From NCBI RefSeq assembly GCF_038023995.1, contig NZ_CP150660.1:2478501-2542500 (forward strand): DNA of 64,000 nt. Direction: 5' to 3'. A program made the position numbers and the translations under genes. The notes below the pieces were generated by a model that searched no databases, was not told the DNA's origin, and saw nothing but the letters and a program-made list of their open reading frames with translations. The DNA comes from Polaribacter atrinae (GTDB lineage Bacteria; Bacteroidota; Bacteroidia; Flavobacteriales; Flavobacteriaceae). This document shows, in pieces, positions 1 through 8,394 of the stretch. Position 1 is the first letter of the stretch; each line of letters begins with the position of its first letter.

Positions 1-632
1 TTAAAAATGGTTCCTTTAGGTAGTTTTACCAAGGTATCTTTATAAGCAACACTTACCAACCCTTCGTAGGTTTTTACTTCAAAATAATTATCTCTTTCTT
101 TTACATTAAATTTTGTACCAAGCACAGTTACAGCTCCAATAGTGGTATTTACGGTAAATTTTTTCCCTTTTTGAACTCTAAAAAAAGCTTCTCCGTCTAA
201 GGTTAAGTTTCTATTTTCTTGCCAACTTTCTTTGGCATAAGAAAGTTCTGAATTTGCGTTTAAAACTACCTCAGAATTATCTGGTAATTGAAAGTTTTTT
301 GTTTCTGCAAATTCTGTTTTAAAGATGGAATTATTAGTATTATTAAAAAGAAGAAAATAAGAAGTTGTTAGTAATACTACCAATGTTGCAGCATATTTAT
401 AGAATTTATTAAAATTAAATGAAACCACTTTTCCTTTTTTAGAGGTATTTTTAGTTTTTAATTTTAAGTCTGCAAGCGCTTTTTCTACATCAACTTTTGG
501 GGTTTCTATTTGTGTAGAATAATGTGCTATCTTTTCTATAGTTTTAAAATCTTTTGTTTCTTTTAAACGCGCTAGTTCTTCATCAGAATTTTCTCTGTTT
601 AGCCACTTTAAGATGTCGTTTTCGTTTTTCAT
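1..632 (-). CDS. FecR-family anti-sigma factor (partial, 3' end outside window)
   Basis: The reading frame opens at an ATG at 632 and runs off the left edge after 210 codons. The N-terminal ~80 residues are charged and cytoplasmic in character, as in the sigma-binding part of FecR proteins. One membrane segment follows (around YKYAATLVVLLTTSYFLLF), then a periplasmic FecR domain (LTLDGEAFFRV, then VTVLGTKFNV). The family holds an ECF sigma factor inactive at the membrane until a signal arrives. Its start is 49 bases downstream of the sigma gene on the same strand, so the two form a sigma/anti-sigma operon. A TAGGGTAAA motif shared with the repeats at 1240-1339 lies just before this gene on its own strand (around 668-676). 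The C-terminus is not visible, so any fused signalling domain is unknown. Confidence 0.85.
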   Translation of the reverse strand, partial: MKNENDILKWLNRENSDEELARLKETKDFKTIEKIAHYSTQIETPKVDVEKALADLKLKTKNTSKKGKVVSFNFNKFYKYAATLVVLLTTSYFLLFNNTNNSIFKTEFAETKNFQLPDNSEVVLNANSELSYAKESWQENRNLTLDGEAFFRVQKGKKFTVNTTIGAVTVLGTKFNVKERDNYFEVKTYEGLVSVAYKDTLVKLPKGTIF

Positions 633-681
633 TTTTTGTACTTCTATATATATAACAACTAATTAGTAGTTTACCCTATCT

Positions 682-1191
682 TTAAATACCACTAATTTTT
701 GTTCTTAATTTTTTTAATGCTGATGACATTCTTTTTTCTACTGCTTTTTGAGATATTTCTAACATTTTTGCAATTTCTCTGTATTTTTTTCCGTCAATTC
801 TATTCATTAAAAAAACCTCACGTTCTCCTTCTGTTAAACCTGCAATAGCATTTTTTAATTTGTCTTTAAACTCTTCTTCTTCTAATAGATACTCTGGACT
901 TTGGTTATTAACATCTAAATAAGGAGAACTTTTTGCATATTCAAAAACCACTTTTTTGTGTTTTACTTTATTTAGAAAAAGATTGTTAATAACTGTAAAT
1001 AAGTAAGACTTAGCTTTTGTAAAATCGATCTTAGCACAATGCTCCCATATCTTTATAAAGGCTTCTTGTGCTAAATCTAAAGAGGTATTCTTATCTCCAG
1101 ATTTATAGTAGGCAAAATTACTGGCAGATTGTATATGAGAAGTATAAAACTCATTAAAATTGATTTCATCACAAAGAGATTTATCACTCAT
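682..1191 (-). CDS. ECF-type RNA polymerase sigma-70 factor
   Basis: A 169-residue protein of normal ECF length. The region 2 helix is visible near residues 25-75 (DLAQEAFIKIWEH, then KSYLFTVINNLFLNKVK), and region 4 near 115-165 (LTEGEREVFLMNRIDGKKY, then REIAKMLEISQKAVEKRMS), with an acidic linker between. It would direct core polymerase to a small set of promoters when released by the FecR protein encoded immediately downstream. It is divergent from the surface lipoprotein gene at 1375; the 183-base region between them holds two near-identical 34-base boxes, plausible targets of this sigma factor. No extra C-terminal domain is present. Confidence 0.93.
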   Translation of the reverse strand: MSDKSLCDEINFNEFYTSHIQSASNFAYYKSGDKNTSLDLAQEAFIKIWEHCAKIDFTKAKSYLFTVINNLFLNKVKHKKVVFEYAKSSPYLDVNNQSPEYLLEEEEFKDKLKNAIAGLTEGEREVFLMNRIDGKKYREIAKMLEISQKAVEKRMSSALKKLRTKISGI

Positions 1192-1239
1192 AATAAAAGG
1201 GGGTTAAATAAAAAATGTAAAAAAAATAGATGACAAAGG

Positions 1240-1339
1240 TAGGGTAAATAAATGTTTAGTTGTTTTACTTACAGAACAACTAAAAAAGAGTTATTCAATT
1301 AAAACTAGGGTAAAATAGTTGACAGCTGTTTTACTTACA
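1240..1339. promoter_or_regulatory. two 34-base direct repeats, candidate ECF-dependent promoter/operator
   Basis: Two units of equal length (1240-1273 and 1306-1339) lie exactly 66 bases apart. Each begins with TAGGGTAAA and ends with TGTTTTACTTACA; only the 12 bases between differ appreciably. In the second unit the ends also form an imperfect inverted repeat (GTAAAA...TTTTAC). A further TAGGGTAAA stands upstream of fecR on the other strand (about 668-676). The placement between the sigma gene and the lipoprotein gene suggests recognition by this ECF sigma factor or its regulator; that is inference. Confidence 0.5.
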
Positions 1340-1374
1340 TACACAAGAAATCAAAAATATTAAATTTTATTATT

Positions 1375-2427
1375 ATGAAATCATTAAAATTAATTATCGC
1401 AATTTCTTTAACTGCAATAGTAGGTTTTACTTCATGTCAATCTGAAGAAAGTAAAGAAGTAGGTACAAACCCTAATACAAATTCATCTACTTCTACCACC
1501 GCTTCTAATTATGAAAGAGCAGCTAAAAATGATGGTTCTGAAGATGATTTTTTAGACGGAAACTCATGTACTGAATTATTATTTCCATTAACTGCAACAG
1601 TAAACGGACAACAAGTTACACTAATAAGTAAATTAGATTTTTCTACAGTTTTAAATATAATGGGAGAGTTTAATGATGATAGTGATGCTGTAACTTTTAA
1701 CTTTCCAATTAGTGTAAAAACAAGTAGTTATTCAGAAGTAAAAATTAATAATCAAGCAGAGTTTGATACTTTAAAACAAGAATGTGAACAAGCAGAATCT
1801 GATGGTAAAAATGCCATTTCTTGTATAGATATCAATTTTCCGGTAACCATGTTAACTTATAGTATAAGTTTAGAACAAACAGGTACTGTAGTTGTACAAA
1901 CACAAGAACAACTACATACGTTTATGACAGATTTAGAATCTGATGAGTTATTTGCTGTAAATTATCCAATAAATGCAACATTAAGTAACGGTACCTCTGT
2001 TCAAATTAATAGTGATGCAGAGTTTCAAAATGCCATTTCAGAATGTGCACAATATCAAGAAGAAAAAGAAGAGGCAAAAGAAACTGCCGTAGAAGTAGAA
2101 GCTATTTTATCAGGAACTAAATTTAAAGTAGAATCATTTGTTACAGCTGGTGTAAATACTGCAAATGATTATGCAGATTGGTCTATAGAATTTACAAACG
2201 ATTTAAAAGTAGTAGCTAAAAATGTAGTTAATGCTACGTTAAATGAAGTAGAAGGAACGTATACAGTAAGTTCAGAAATGGATGCTTTTGTAAATATCAA
2301 TTTTGCAAGTAATACAGCAGTAAGTGCTTTAGGTAATGATTGGTTTGTAGCTACTTATAGCAATACCTTAATTACTTTAAAGAGTAAAACAGATACTTCT
2401 GTAACTCTAGTTTTTAAGAAAATTTAA
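1375..2427 (+). CDS. secreted lipoprotein with two tandem related domains
   Basis: A 350-residue protein with a lipoprotein signal (MKSLKLIIAISLTAIVG then FTSC, Cys at residue 21). After a Ser/Thr/Asn-rich linker there are two homologous modules of about 80-90 residues, roughly 58-136 and 148-224. Both start at a Cys followed by a hydrophobic strand (LLFPLTATV; INFPVTMLT), contain a second such strand (NFPISVKT; NYPINATL), then KINNQAEFDTL or QINSDAEFQNA, and end ECEQ/ECAQ. A C-terminal beta-rich domain (about 240-350) follows. I do not know the function. Its position opposite an ECF sigma/FecR pair, behind shared repeats, suggests it is a target of that system. It lies upstream of two more envelope-protein genes, probably co-expressed. 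Confidence 0.85.
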   Translation: MKSLKLIIAISLTAIVGFTSCQSEESKEVGTNPNTNSSTSTTASNYERAAKNDGSEDDFLDGNSCTELLFPLTATVNGQQVTLISKLDFSTVLNIMGEFNDDSDAVTFNFPISVKTSSYSEVKINNQAEFDTLKQECEQAESDGKNAISCIDINFPVTMLTYSISLEQTGTVVVQTQEQLHTFMTDLESDELFAVNYPINATLSNGTSVQINSDAEFQNAISECAQYQEEKEEAKETAVEVEAILSGTKFKVESFVTAGVNTANDYADWSIEFTNDLKVVAKNVVNATLNEVEGTYTVSSEMDAFVNINFASNTAVSALGNDWFVATYSNTLITLKSKTDTSVTLVFKKI

Positions 2428-2524
2428 AGAATAATAGTTAGTGATAGATATAGTTAGTTGATGATAACTTTACAGCTATTCCCCTAATACCCCTAAAATA
2501 GCTGTAAAGTTTTAATACAAACAA

Positions 2525-3307
2525 ATGAAAAATATTTTTTTACAAGTAACTTTAATTTGTACTATATTATTCTCATGTTCTTCATCAGAAGAAGAAATAA
2601 TAGATCATGAAACCGGTAATTTAATTAACGTAAGTACCAACAGACAAACAACAGGATCTTCTGCAAATGATTTACTTTCTGGAGGTATTTTTAAAAAAAT
2701 GATTGTAGAAATTGCTTATATAAAAGGTTTTAAACCAACCGAAACAGCAATAAATAATTTTAAAAATTTTATTACCAATAGAATCAATAAACCAGAAGGA
2801 ATTGAGTTTGTAACTAATGAAATTTCTTATACAGAAAAAGAAATATATACTTTAGATGAAGTAATAGCTTTAGAAAAAGAGCATAGAACAGCATACAATT
2901 CAGATACCAAAATTGCTGTGTGGGTATTATTTGTTAACGGTAAATCTTCTAAAGATACGAGTTCTAATGCCATCTTAGGAGTTGCATATTGGAATACTTC
3001 TTTTGTTATTTACGAAGAAACTATACAAGGTTTAAGTAATAGTGCTTTTGAACCAAAAAGGAGTTTATTAGAGTCGTCGGTAATTAATCATGAATTTGGG
3101 CATATTTTAGGTTTAACAAATTTAGGAAGTGAATTACAAAGTAATCATGAAGATACAGCACATCCAAAACATTGTAGAGAAGATGATTGTTTAATGTATT
3201 GGGCAGCAGAAACAAGCCAAGGAATAGGCAATATGATTTCTGGAGGACAAGTACCAACATTAGACGCACAATGTTTGGAAGATTTAAAAGCAAATGGTGG
3301 AAAATAA
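2525..3307 (+). CDS. putative zinc metalloprotease lipoprotein
   Basis: A 260-residue protein with lipobox ILFSC (Cys at residue 18) and a Ser-rich leader. The motif HEFGHILGLTN at residues 189-199 is a metzincin-like HExxHxxGxx site; the third ligand position is Asn instead of His, and a His-Glu-Asp follows about 8 residues on. A Met-turn-like segment DDCLMYW with flanking Cys residues comes about 30 residues later. This arrangement resembles small membrane-anchored metalloproteases of Bacteroidetes. It follows the 1375 lipoprotein by 97 bases and overlaps nothing essential downstream. Catalytic activity is likely but unproven because of the altered third ligand; substrate unknown. Confidence 0.7.
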   Translation: MKNIFLQVTLICTILFSCSSSEEEIIDHETGNLINVSTNRQTTGSSANDLLSGGIFKKMIVEIAYIKGFKPTETAINNFKNFITNRINKPEGIEFVTNEISYTEKEIYTLDEVIALEKEHRTAYNSDTKIAVWVLFVNGKSSKDTSSNAILGVAYWNTSFVIYEETIQGLSNSAFEPKRSLLESSVINHEFGHILGLTNLGSELQSNHEDTAHPKHCREDDCLMYWAAETSQGIGNMISGGQVPTLDAQCLEDLKANGGK

Positions 3308-3323
3308 TTTTAAAAATAGAAAA

Positions 3324-3911
3324 ATGAAAACAATATATTTAACAATAGCATTAATGGTTACAAGTATACTAACATTACATGCGCAAGACAGAAAAAACAA
3401 GTCAACAGCAGGTATTAAAGGAGGATATAATATGTCTTCTGTTAGTTTTGATGGCACGTCAGAAACAGATAAATTACACGGATATCACATAGGTATTTAT
3501 GGAGAATCTTATATTGGTAATTACCTTTCTATTCAACCAGAAATTATGTATTCTAAACAAGGATATAAAATTATAGATCAATCTGGTACTTATACGCAAA
3601 AACTAGATTACATAAATGTGCCCTTAATGTTAAAATTATACCCTGTAAAAAGTTTCTTCTTAGAAGCCGGACCACAAATTGGTTTTTCAATATCGCACAA
3701 AGAAACCTTTGATAGTGGTTTTATTTTATATGATACTGAAAAAGAATTTGAGCCTAATAATTTTGATTGGGGAGTGAATGTAGGAGCTGGTTTTAAAAGC
3801 GATTCAGGCCTAAGTTTAGGTGTAAGATACCATTTAGGTCAAAATGATATTTATGATGAAGACAAGCCTAAAAATAGAGTTTGGCAACTTTATGTAGCAT
3901 TAGAACTTTAA
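3324..3911 (+). CDS. outer-membrane beta-barrel protein, PorT/OmpA-barrel-like family
   Basis: A 195-residue protein starting at ATG 3324; an upstream in-frame ATG at 3294 would place ten charged residues before the signal peptide and overlap the previous gene, so it is not preferred. The signal peptide (MKTIYLTIALMVTSIL, ending HAQ) is followed by alternating strands typical of an 8-stranded barrel: GIKGGYNMSSV, HIGIYGESYI, LSIQPEIMYSKQGYK, YINVPLMLKLYP, FFLEAGPQIGFSIS, and a C-terminal aromatic strand ending LYVALEL. It fits the porin-family/PorT-like barrels common in this phylum. Probably the last gene of the 1375-3911 cluster; a strong hairpin follows. Confidence 0.85.
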   Translation: MKTIYLTIALMVTSILTLHAQDRKNKSTAGIKGGYNMSSVSFDGTSETDKLHGYHIGIYGESYIGNYLSIQPEIMYSKQGYKIIDQSGTYTQKLDYINVPLMLKLYPVKSFFLEAGPQIGFSISHKETFDSGFILYDTEKEFEPNNFDWGVNVGAGFKSDSGLSLGVRYHLGQNDIYDEDKPKNRVWQLYVALEL

Positions 3912-3915
3912 ACAC

Positions 3916-3952
3916 AAAAAGGGAGATAAATTAATTTTTATCTCCCTTTTTT
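3916..3952. terminator. bidirectional hairpin terminator
   Basis: A 15-base perfect stem (3916-3930 with 3937-3951, core GGGAGATAAA/TTTATCTCCC) flanked by A on the left and T on the right, so it works in both directions. On the minus strand it also overlaps the last codons of the small gene at 3931-4044. Confidence 0.85.
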
Positions 3953-4044
3953 GTCATCTTGTAAAGTAAGTAACCAAAACCCACTACAAAGTGTAGAATA
4001 ATTACAGCAGCTACTATATATAAGGTGGTATTAGAATTATTCAT
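3931..4044 (-). CDS. 37-residue single-span membrane protein
   Basis: A short frame from ATG 4044 to TAA 3931 encodes a 37-residue protein: polar N-terminus MNNSNTTL, one hydrophobic helix (YIVAAVIILHFVVGFGYLLY, residues 9-28), then basic KMTKKGDKN. The composition and topology (N-out polar tail, Lys-rich cytoplasmic tail) are those of a real small membrane protein, and similar short proteins recur in flavobacterial genomes as far as I recall. Its stop codon lies in the terminator hairpin loop. Function unknown; co-transcription with a neighbour is not evident. Confidence 0.6.
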   Translation of the reverse strand: MNNSNTTLYIVAAVIILHFVVGFGYLLYKMTKKGDKN

Positions 4045-4088
4045 AATGTAAAAATAGCAATATAAAAGTTGTTTTTTTGTGATAAATG

Positions 4089-4658
4089 TTACATTAAATT
4101 ATCAACCTCTTTTACGCCACTAATATCTAAATTCCCCAATTTTATTTTACCAATTCTCACCCGAATTAAACGTAAAGTTGGCAAACCTACAGCAGCGGTC
4201 ATTTTACGTACTTGCCTAAATTTACCTTCTGTAATAATAATAGAAACCCAACTTGTTGGTCCGTGTCTTTCATCTCTAATTTTCATGCTTCTTAGCGGAA
4301 ACTTAGGATCGTCTATTATAAAAGCTTTACCGGGTTTTGTCATGTATTTTTTACCATTAAAACCAATTTCTACACCAGTTTGTAATTGCTCAATTTCTTT
4401 TTGGGTGATAATACCATCAACTTGTACGTAATATTCTTTTTCGTATTTATGAGACCTAATTTCTGCAGATACTTTACCATCTGTTGTTAATAAAAGTAAT
4501 CCTTCAGAGGGTACATCTAAACGACCAATTGCCATGGTTCCTTTAGGGAAATCGTGTAAATCTCCTAATAATTTTTTCTTCCGCTTTGCGGGATTTACAA
4601 ACTGAGAAATCATTCCCCAAGGTTTGTGAATTATAAAATGACGGTGTTTTTCTATCAA
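4089..4658 (-). CDS. rluE: 23S rRNA pseudouridine synthase, RluE/RsuA family
   Basis: A 189-residue enzyme that isomerises a uridine in rRNA. The catalytic motif GRLDVPSEGLLLLTTDG (about residues 45-61) contains the family's essential Asp; KEYYVQVDG and PTLRLIRVRIG near the C-terminus are also typical. No N-terminal S4 domain is present, matching the short RluE type, and HGPTSWVSIIITEGKFRQV is closest to RluE in my memory. It starts 4 bases after the lipoprotein hydrolase gene upstream, in the leftward cluster that begins at dinD. The exact target uridine is inferred from family only. Confidence 0.85.
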   Translation of the reverse strand: MIEKHRHFIIHKPWGMISQFVNPAKRKKKLLGDLHDFPKGTMAIGRLDVPSEGLLLLTTDGKVSAEIRSHKYEKEYYVQVDGIITQKEIEQLQTGVEIGFNGKKYMTKPGKAFIIDDPKFPLRSMKIRDERHGPTSWVSIIITEGKFRQVRKMTAAVGLPTLRLIRVRIGKIKLGNLDISGVKEVDNLM

Positions 4659-4662
4659 ATTA

Positions 4663-5457
4663 CTAGTCTTTTAAAGAAGATAAAAACCCATTAAAAGAAG
4701 CCCAATACATTTCATTACCTTCCGTAGTTTTCCATAAAGCTCTAGAACCATGAATTCCTTTTACTTCTGGTATAAAATGTGTTAAATAATTAGAATCTAC
4801 TTTATTTACTAATGTTTTAACGTCAGCACTTTCACTTAAAGAAGAAGTAACAAAAACAGGTTTTTTATACGTACTTATACTTTTATTAATGTCTATTCCT
4901 TTAAAATATTCACCAGGACTAAATGCTGCAACTGCTTTAATTTTAGCATTATCTACGCCCATTAAAAGTGCTAAAGAAGAAGAGTAAGAACTACCAACTA
5001 ATATAATTTTTTGCCCACCATTTTGATTGTATATATAATTTATAGCAGCTTCAATATCTTGTTTTGCATCTAAATAAGTATCTCCTAAACCTTTTGCACG
5101 AGCAGCTATTGCTGTTTGATTATTTATATTATTAACCGTTTTACCAGATCGTTGGTCTATTGCCATTACTGCATATCCCAACTTAGTTAATTCTATAGCA
5201 GAATCCTTGTATTCTCCTCTACTATAACCTGCCTGATGACATAGTAAAACAGTAATTGGTGTCTCTTTATTTTTATAAATATCTGCAGTAATTGGTAAAC
5301 TATCTTTAGAAGGAAATGTAATGGTTTCTTTTTCTAAAGTAGGTTTTGTTTCTTCTTGTATCGTTTTATTTTCTGACACTACATTGGTTGGAGTTGTCTG
5401 TTTATTTTTACAAGAAAAAAGTAAGAGTACGCTAAGAATTAAGGTGTATTTTATCAT
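4663..5457 (-). CDS. alpha/beta-hydrolase lipoprotein (dienelactone hydrolase-like)
   Basis: A 264-residue protein with lipobox LLFSC (Cys at residue 16) followed by KNKQTTPT. The fold is shown by TVLLCHQAGYSRGEY (oxyanion strand and loop), GYAVMAIDQRSG, the nucleophile elbow GSSYSSSLAL (Ser at centre), and a His near the C-terminus (KGIHGSRAL). Probably anchored in the envelope and cleaving an ester or peptide bond; substrate unknown. It ends 4 bases before rluE and starts 59 bases after the mutarotase-like gene. Confidence 0.8.
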   Translation of the reverse strand: MIKYTLILSVLLLFSCKNKQTTPTNVVSENKTIQEETKPTLEKETITFPSKDSLPITADIYKNKETPITVLLCHQAGYSRGEYKDSAIELTKLGYAVMAIDQRSGKTVNNINNQTAIAARAKGLGDTYLDAKQDIEAAINYIYNQNGGQKIILVGSSYSSSLALLMGVDNAKIKAVAAFSPGEYFKGIDINKSISTYKKPVFVTSSLSESADVKTLVNKVDSNYLTHFIPEVKGIHGSRALWKTTEGNEMYWASFNGFLSSLKD

Positions 5458-5516
5458 TTTGTTTAGAATGTAATTTTAGTATTTATAAATTTTATAACTA
5501 AGATATTTTAATGAAA

Positions 5517-6314
5517 TTACAATACTTTAATTGTTACAGAAAAAGTATTTTTTCCTTCGGATAAACGCATGTTTTCTTCAGAAAATTTTTGGTCTGTGTA
5601 AGATGTATATTGTGTAATTGGCTCAATACAAAGCATGTTATCTACTTCTGTCCATAACATAAAATTATTAAAGTTTTTTGTAGTAATTTCTAAATCGTTT
5701 TTATCGATATTTTTTAAGATGATTTTATCAGAATTTAAGATAGGACAAGCATTAGCTCCTGCTTTATAAACATCTGCTAAAGTAACTTCTGTACCGTTAG
5801 ATATTAATGTTTCTTTACCTGTATTTGATAATAAAAAAGCAGGATGATACCCTAACATAAATGGCATTCCTTTATCAGAATTAATGATAAATTCTATGTT
5901 TAAAACATCATTTTCTAAAGTAAAATTCTTTTCAAAAGTAAAATCAAAAGGCCAAGAAAGATTTTGTTCTGTAGATTTTTTAGGAAATTTACTATTGTTA
6001 ATAAGTGTATTATTTTTGTATTTTTTGATGAATTTAGCCGAGTTCTCATCCGAAGAGATTAAAGAATATTCTAATTCACGCAACAAACCATGTTGATCTA
6101 AAATAGCATCACCATTTTTGGTATGCACTCTAAAATTATTTTTAGAAGTGGGTCCTATGACCGGAAACATTTCATCGTCAGCATTACGCCAACCTTTGTT
6201 TCCTTTTTGATGAATGTATTCTTTTTCATCTTTTTTTAAACTAATCAGTTCTCCTTTTTCTATGTTAACCTTAGATTTTTTATCACTAGAAATTAAGGAT
6301 TGTATACTTTTCAT
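5517..6314 (-). CDS. aldose 1-epimerase-like (galactose mutarotase superfamily) protein
   Basis: A 265-residue cytoplasmic protein of the LacX/YeaD-like mutarotase superfamily: FPVIGPTSKNNFRVH near residue 52, QHGLLREL around 76, FMLGYHPAFLLS around 155, and LCIEPITQYTSYTD near the C-terminus. In this family the His residues in HG and YHPAF and a C-terminal Glu act in opening the sugar ring; these residues are present. Sugar substrate cannot be told. Starts one base after the dinD stop, so the two are very likely translationally linked. Confidence 0.82.
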   Translation of the reverse strand: MKSIQSLISSDKKSKVNIEKGELISLKKDEKEYIHQKGNKGWRNADDEMFPVIGPTSKNNFRVHTKNGDAILDQHGLLRELEYSLISSDENSAKFIKKYKNNTLINNSKFPKKSTEQNLSWPFDFTFEKNFTLENDVLNIEFIINSDKGMPFMLGYHPAFLLSNTGKETLISNGTEVTLADVYKAGANACPILNSDKIILKNIDKNDLEITTKNFNNFMLWTEVDNMLCIEPITQYTSYTDQKFSEENMRLSEGKNTFSVTIKVL

Positions 6315-6315
6315 A

Positions 6316-7155
6316 TTAATTTAATTTTTCAGGATTTTTACCTATTTTTTTTGATTCAGAATTTACCCTTCTTTCCAATTTTTTTATATCCTCTTCAGGT
6401 GGTAAATTTTCTGGTTTAATTCCTCTTTCAATTAGTATTTTTCTTACAGAACTATTGTTAGTTACATGCTCTTTAGATATACTTTTTTCAGTTCTTAAAT
6501 CTTTTTCTTTGGTATTGAAAACAGTTATTTCTGTTGCAAAATCTTTTGCTTTAATAGTAATAGTTGGTAAATAATCTGCCAAAGCTCTACTATTAGGAAT
6601 GCCTAATTTAACTTTCATTTGTTTTGTTGATTTACCAAATAATGCTTGATCTCCTTTACTTCTTATCAACCCAAAATTTTTGTCATTACCAGTTTTTTCA
6701 TAAATTAATTCTGATAAATCTTTTTCTGACAATGTTAATTTTTGTCTTGCTTGTAATCTTTCCCAATCTTTAATTCTTTGTTCAATTAACTCAAATTTTC
6801 TAGTTTGCATTGCAAAATAATTTTGAGCGAAAGCAATGCTCTCTTTTCTAGGATCTCCATTCTGAGCAATTAAATAACAAGCATATCTTGTAAGCATTAA
6901 ATCTTCTATTTCTCTTTTGGTATTAGAACCAATTTCAACCATTTTCCTGACGTCAGGAAAATGGTCAAGAATATCATTTCCGGTTATATCACAAGAAACC
7001 TTTGCCTTATTAATAACTTTTATAAAATTTTCCCATTTTGAATAACCTAATAGAATTTGTAAATCCCTTGCAAACCAAAACTCTATATCACTTTCAGTAG
7101 TTTGAGAATAGTCTTCAAAATTTTTAGTTAGACTTTGTACAATTTCTTTTTTCAT
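6316..7155 (-). CDS. dinD: DNA-damage-inducible protein D
   Basis: A 279-residue protein resembling E. coli DinD along its length: FWFARDLQILLGYSKWENF, DHFPDVRKMVEIGSNTKR, LTRYACYLIAQNGDPRK, FAQNYFAMQTRKFEL, and the C-terminal IKKLERRVNSESKK. In E. coli DinD is SOS-induced and inhibits RecA filament activity. Here it is divergent from recA with only 101 bases between start codons, which supports a RecA-related role. No recognisable E. coli-type LexA box was seen in the intergenic region. It begins a leftward cluster with the mutarotase-like gene. Such genes are often patchily distributed, so transfer is possible. Confidence 0.88.
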   Translation of the reverse strand: MKKEIVQSLTKNFEDYSQTTESDIEFWFARDLQILLGYSKWENFIKVINKAKVSCDITGNDILDHFPDVRKMVEIGSNTKREIEDLMLTRYACYLIAQNGDPRKESIAFAQNYFAMQTRKFELIEQRIKDWERLQARQKLTLSEKDLSELIYEKTGNDKNFGLIRSKGDQALFGKSTKQMKVKLGIPNSRALADYLPTITIKAKDFATEITVFNTKEKDLRTEKSISKEHVTNNSSVRKILIERGIKPENLPPEEDIKKLERRVNSESKKIGKNPEKLN

Positions 7156-7256
7156 CTTTTTTCAATTTTTTATAAAAATACAAAAAAAGATGTGTACAAA
7201 AACAAACTCTTTTTGTAACTTGTGGCACTTATTTAAAAATAAAACAAGCAAGATTA

Positions 7257-8264
7257 ATGGCGACAGATAAAGAAAAAACAGCAAAGCTAAAAGCACTTCA
7301 ACTTACTCTAGATAAGCTAGATAAAACGTATGGTAAAGGAGCTGTAATGAAATTAGGTGATGTAGTAACTGAAGATATAGATGCAATTTCATCTGGATCT
7401 TTAGGGTTAGATTTAGCTTTAGGTGTTGGTGGTTATCCAAGAGGTAGGGTTATTGAAATATACGGACCAGAATCTTCTGGTAAAACTACTTTAACATTAC
7501 ATGCAATTGCAGAGGCTCAGAAAGCTGGTGGAATTGCAGCATTTATTGATGCAGAGCATGCATTTGATAAATTTTATGCAGAAAATTTAGGAGTAGATAT
7601 CGATAATTTAATTATTTCTCAACCAGATCATGGTGAACAAGCATTAGAAATTGCAGAAAACTTAATTCGTTCTGGTGCAATTGATATTGTGGTTATTGAT
7701 TCTGTTGCAGCATTAACTCCAAAATCTGAGATTGAAGGAGAAATGGGTGATTCTAAAATGGGTTTACATGCTCGTTTAATGTCTCAAGCATTACGTAAAT
7801 TAACAGGTACTATTTCTAAAACAAAATGTACCGTTATATTTATTAACCAATTACGTGAAAAAATTGGGGTAATGTTCGGTAATCCAGAAACTACAACGGG
7901 TGGTAATGCATTAAAATTTTATGCTTCTGTACGTTTAGATATTAGAAGAAGAACACAAATTAAAGACGGAGACAAAGTTATTGGAAACAGTACCAAAGTT
8001 AAAGTTGTTAAAAATAAAGTAGCACCTCCTTTCCAAATTGCAGAATTTGATATTATGTATGGACAAGGAATCTCTAAAGTTGGTGAAATTTTAGATATTG
8101 GTGTAGAATTAGGTATTGTTAAGAAAAGTGGTTCTTGGTTTAGTTACGGAGAAACAAAATTAGGGCAAGGTAGAGACGCTGTTAAAGGCTTAATTAAAGA
8201 CAATCCTGAGTTAGCAGAAGAACTTGAAGGTAAAATTAAGATTGCTATTGAAAATCAAGAATAA
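7257..8264 (+). CDS. recA: recombinase RecA
   Basis: 335 residues, normal length. Walker A is GPESSGKT at residues 70-77; the family signature [14 protein letters not shown] and the L2 loop region [19 protein letters not shown] are intact. RecA forms ATP-dependent filaments on single-stranded DNA for recombination and repair. The start ATG at 7257 gives [15 protein letters not shown], the expected N-terminus. It stands alone, followed by a terminator, and faces away from dinD. Confidence 0.99.
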   Translation: MATDKEKTAKLKALQLTLDKLDKTYGKGAVMKLGDVVTEDIDAISSGSLGLDLALGVGGYPRGRVIEIYGPESSGKTTLTLHAIAEAQKAGGIAAFIDAEHAFDKFYAENLGVDIDNLIISQPDHGEQALEIAENLIRSGAIDIVVIDSVAALTPKSEIEGEMGDSKMGLHARLMSQALRKLTGTISKTKCTVIFINQLREKIGVMFGNPETTTGGNALKFYASVRLDIRRRTQIKDGDKVIGNSTKVKVVKNKVAPPFQIAEFDIMYGQGISKVGEILDIGVELGIVKKSGSWFSYGETKLGQGRDAVKGLIKDNPELAEELEGKIKIAIENQE

Positions 8265-8291
8265 TTATTAAAAGTTCTAACTATTATTATT

Positions 8292-8330
8292 AAACTGCTA
8301 TAGAAGTAATCAATCTATAGCAGTTTTCTT
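8292..8330 (+). terminator. recA terminator
   Basis: A 12-base perfect stem (8292-8303 with 8315-8326, AAACTGCTATAG) and an 11-base loop, followed by T-rich sequence. Confidence 0.85.
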
Positions 8331-8394
8331 ATTTATAAAAGGCATTCTTTCTAGTTTTACCTTATGTATTTAATACGTAATAAGCTTCTAAGTC

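Noticed and set aside
3084..3293. Open frame on the minus strand inside the metalloprotease gene
   Set aside because: Leucine-rich shadow frame wholly inside a well-supported gene; no start signal or family pattern.
7156..7256. Possible SOS box between dinD and recA
   Set aside because: No match to known LexA consensus sequences; only a short TGTACA palindrome, and LexA is generally missing in this group.
8371..8380. TACGTA in the spacer after recA
   Set aside because: Single copy, no paired site, not next to a nitrate gene; expected by chance.
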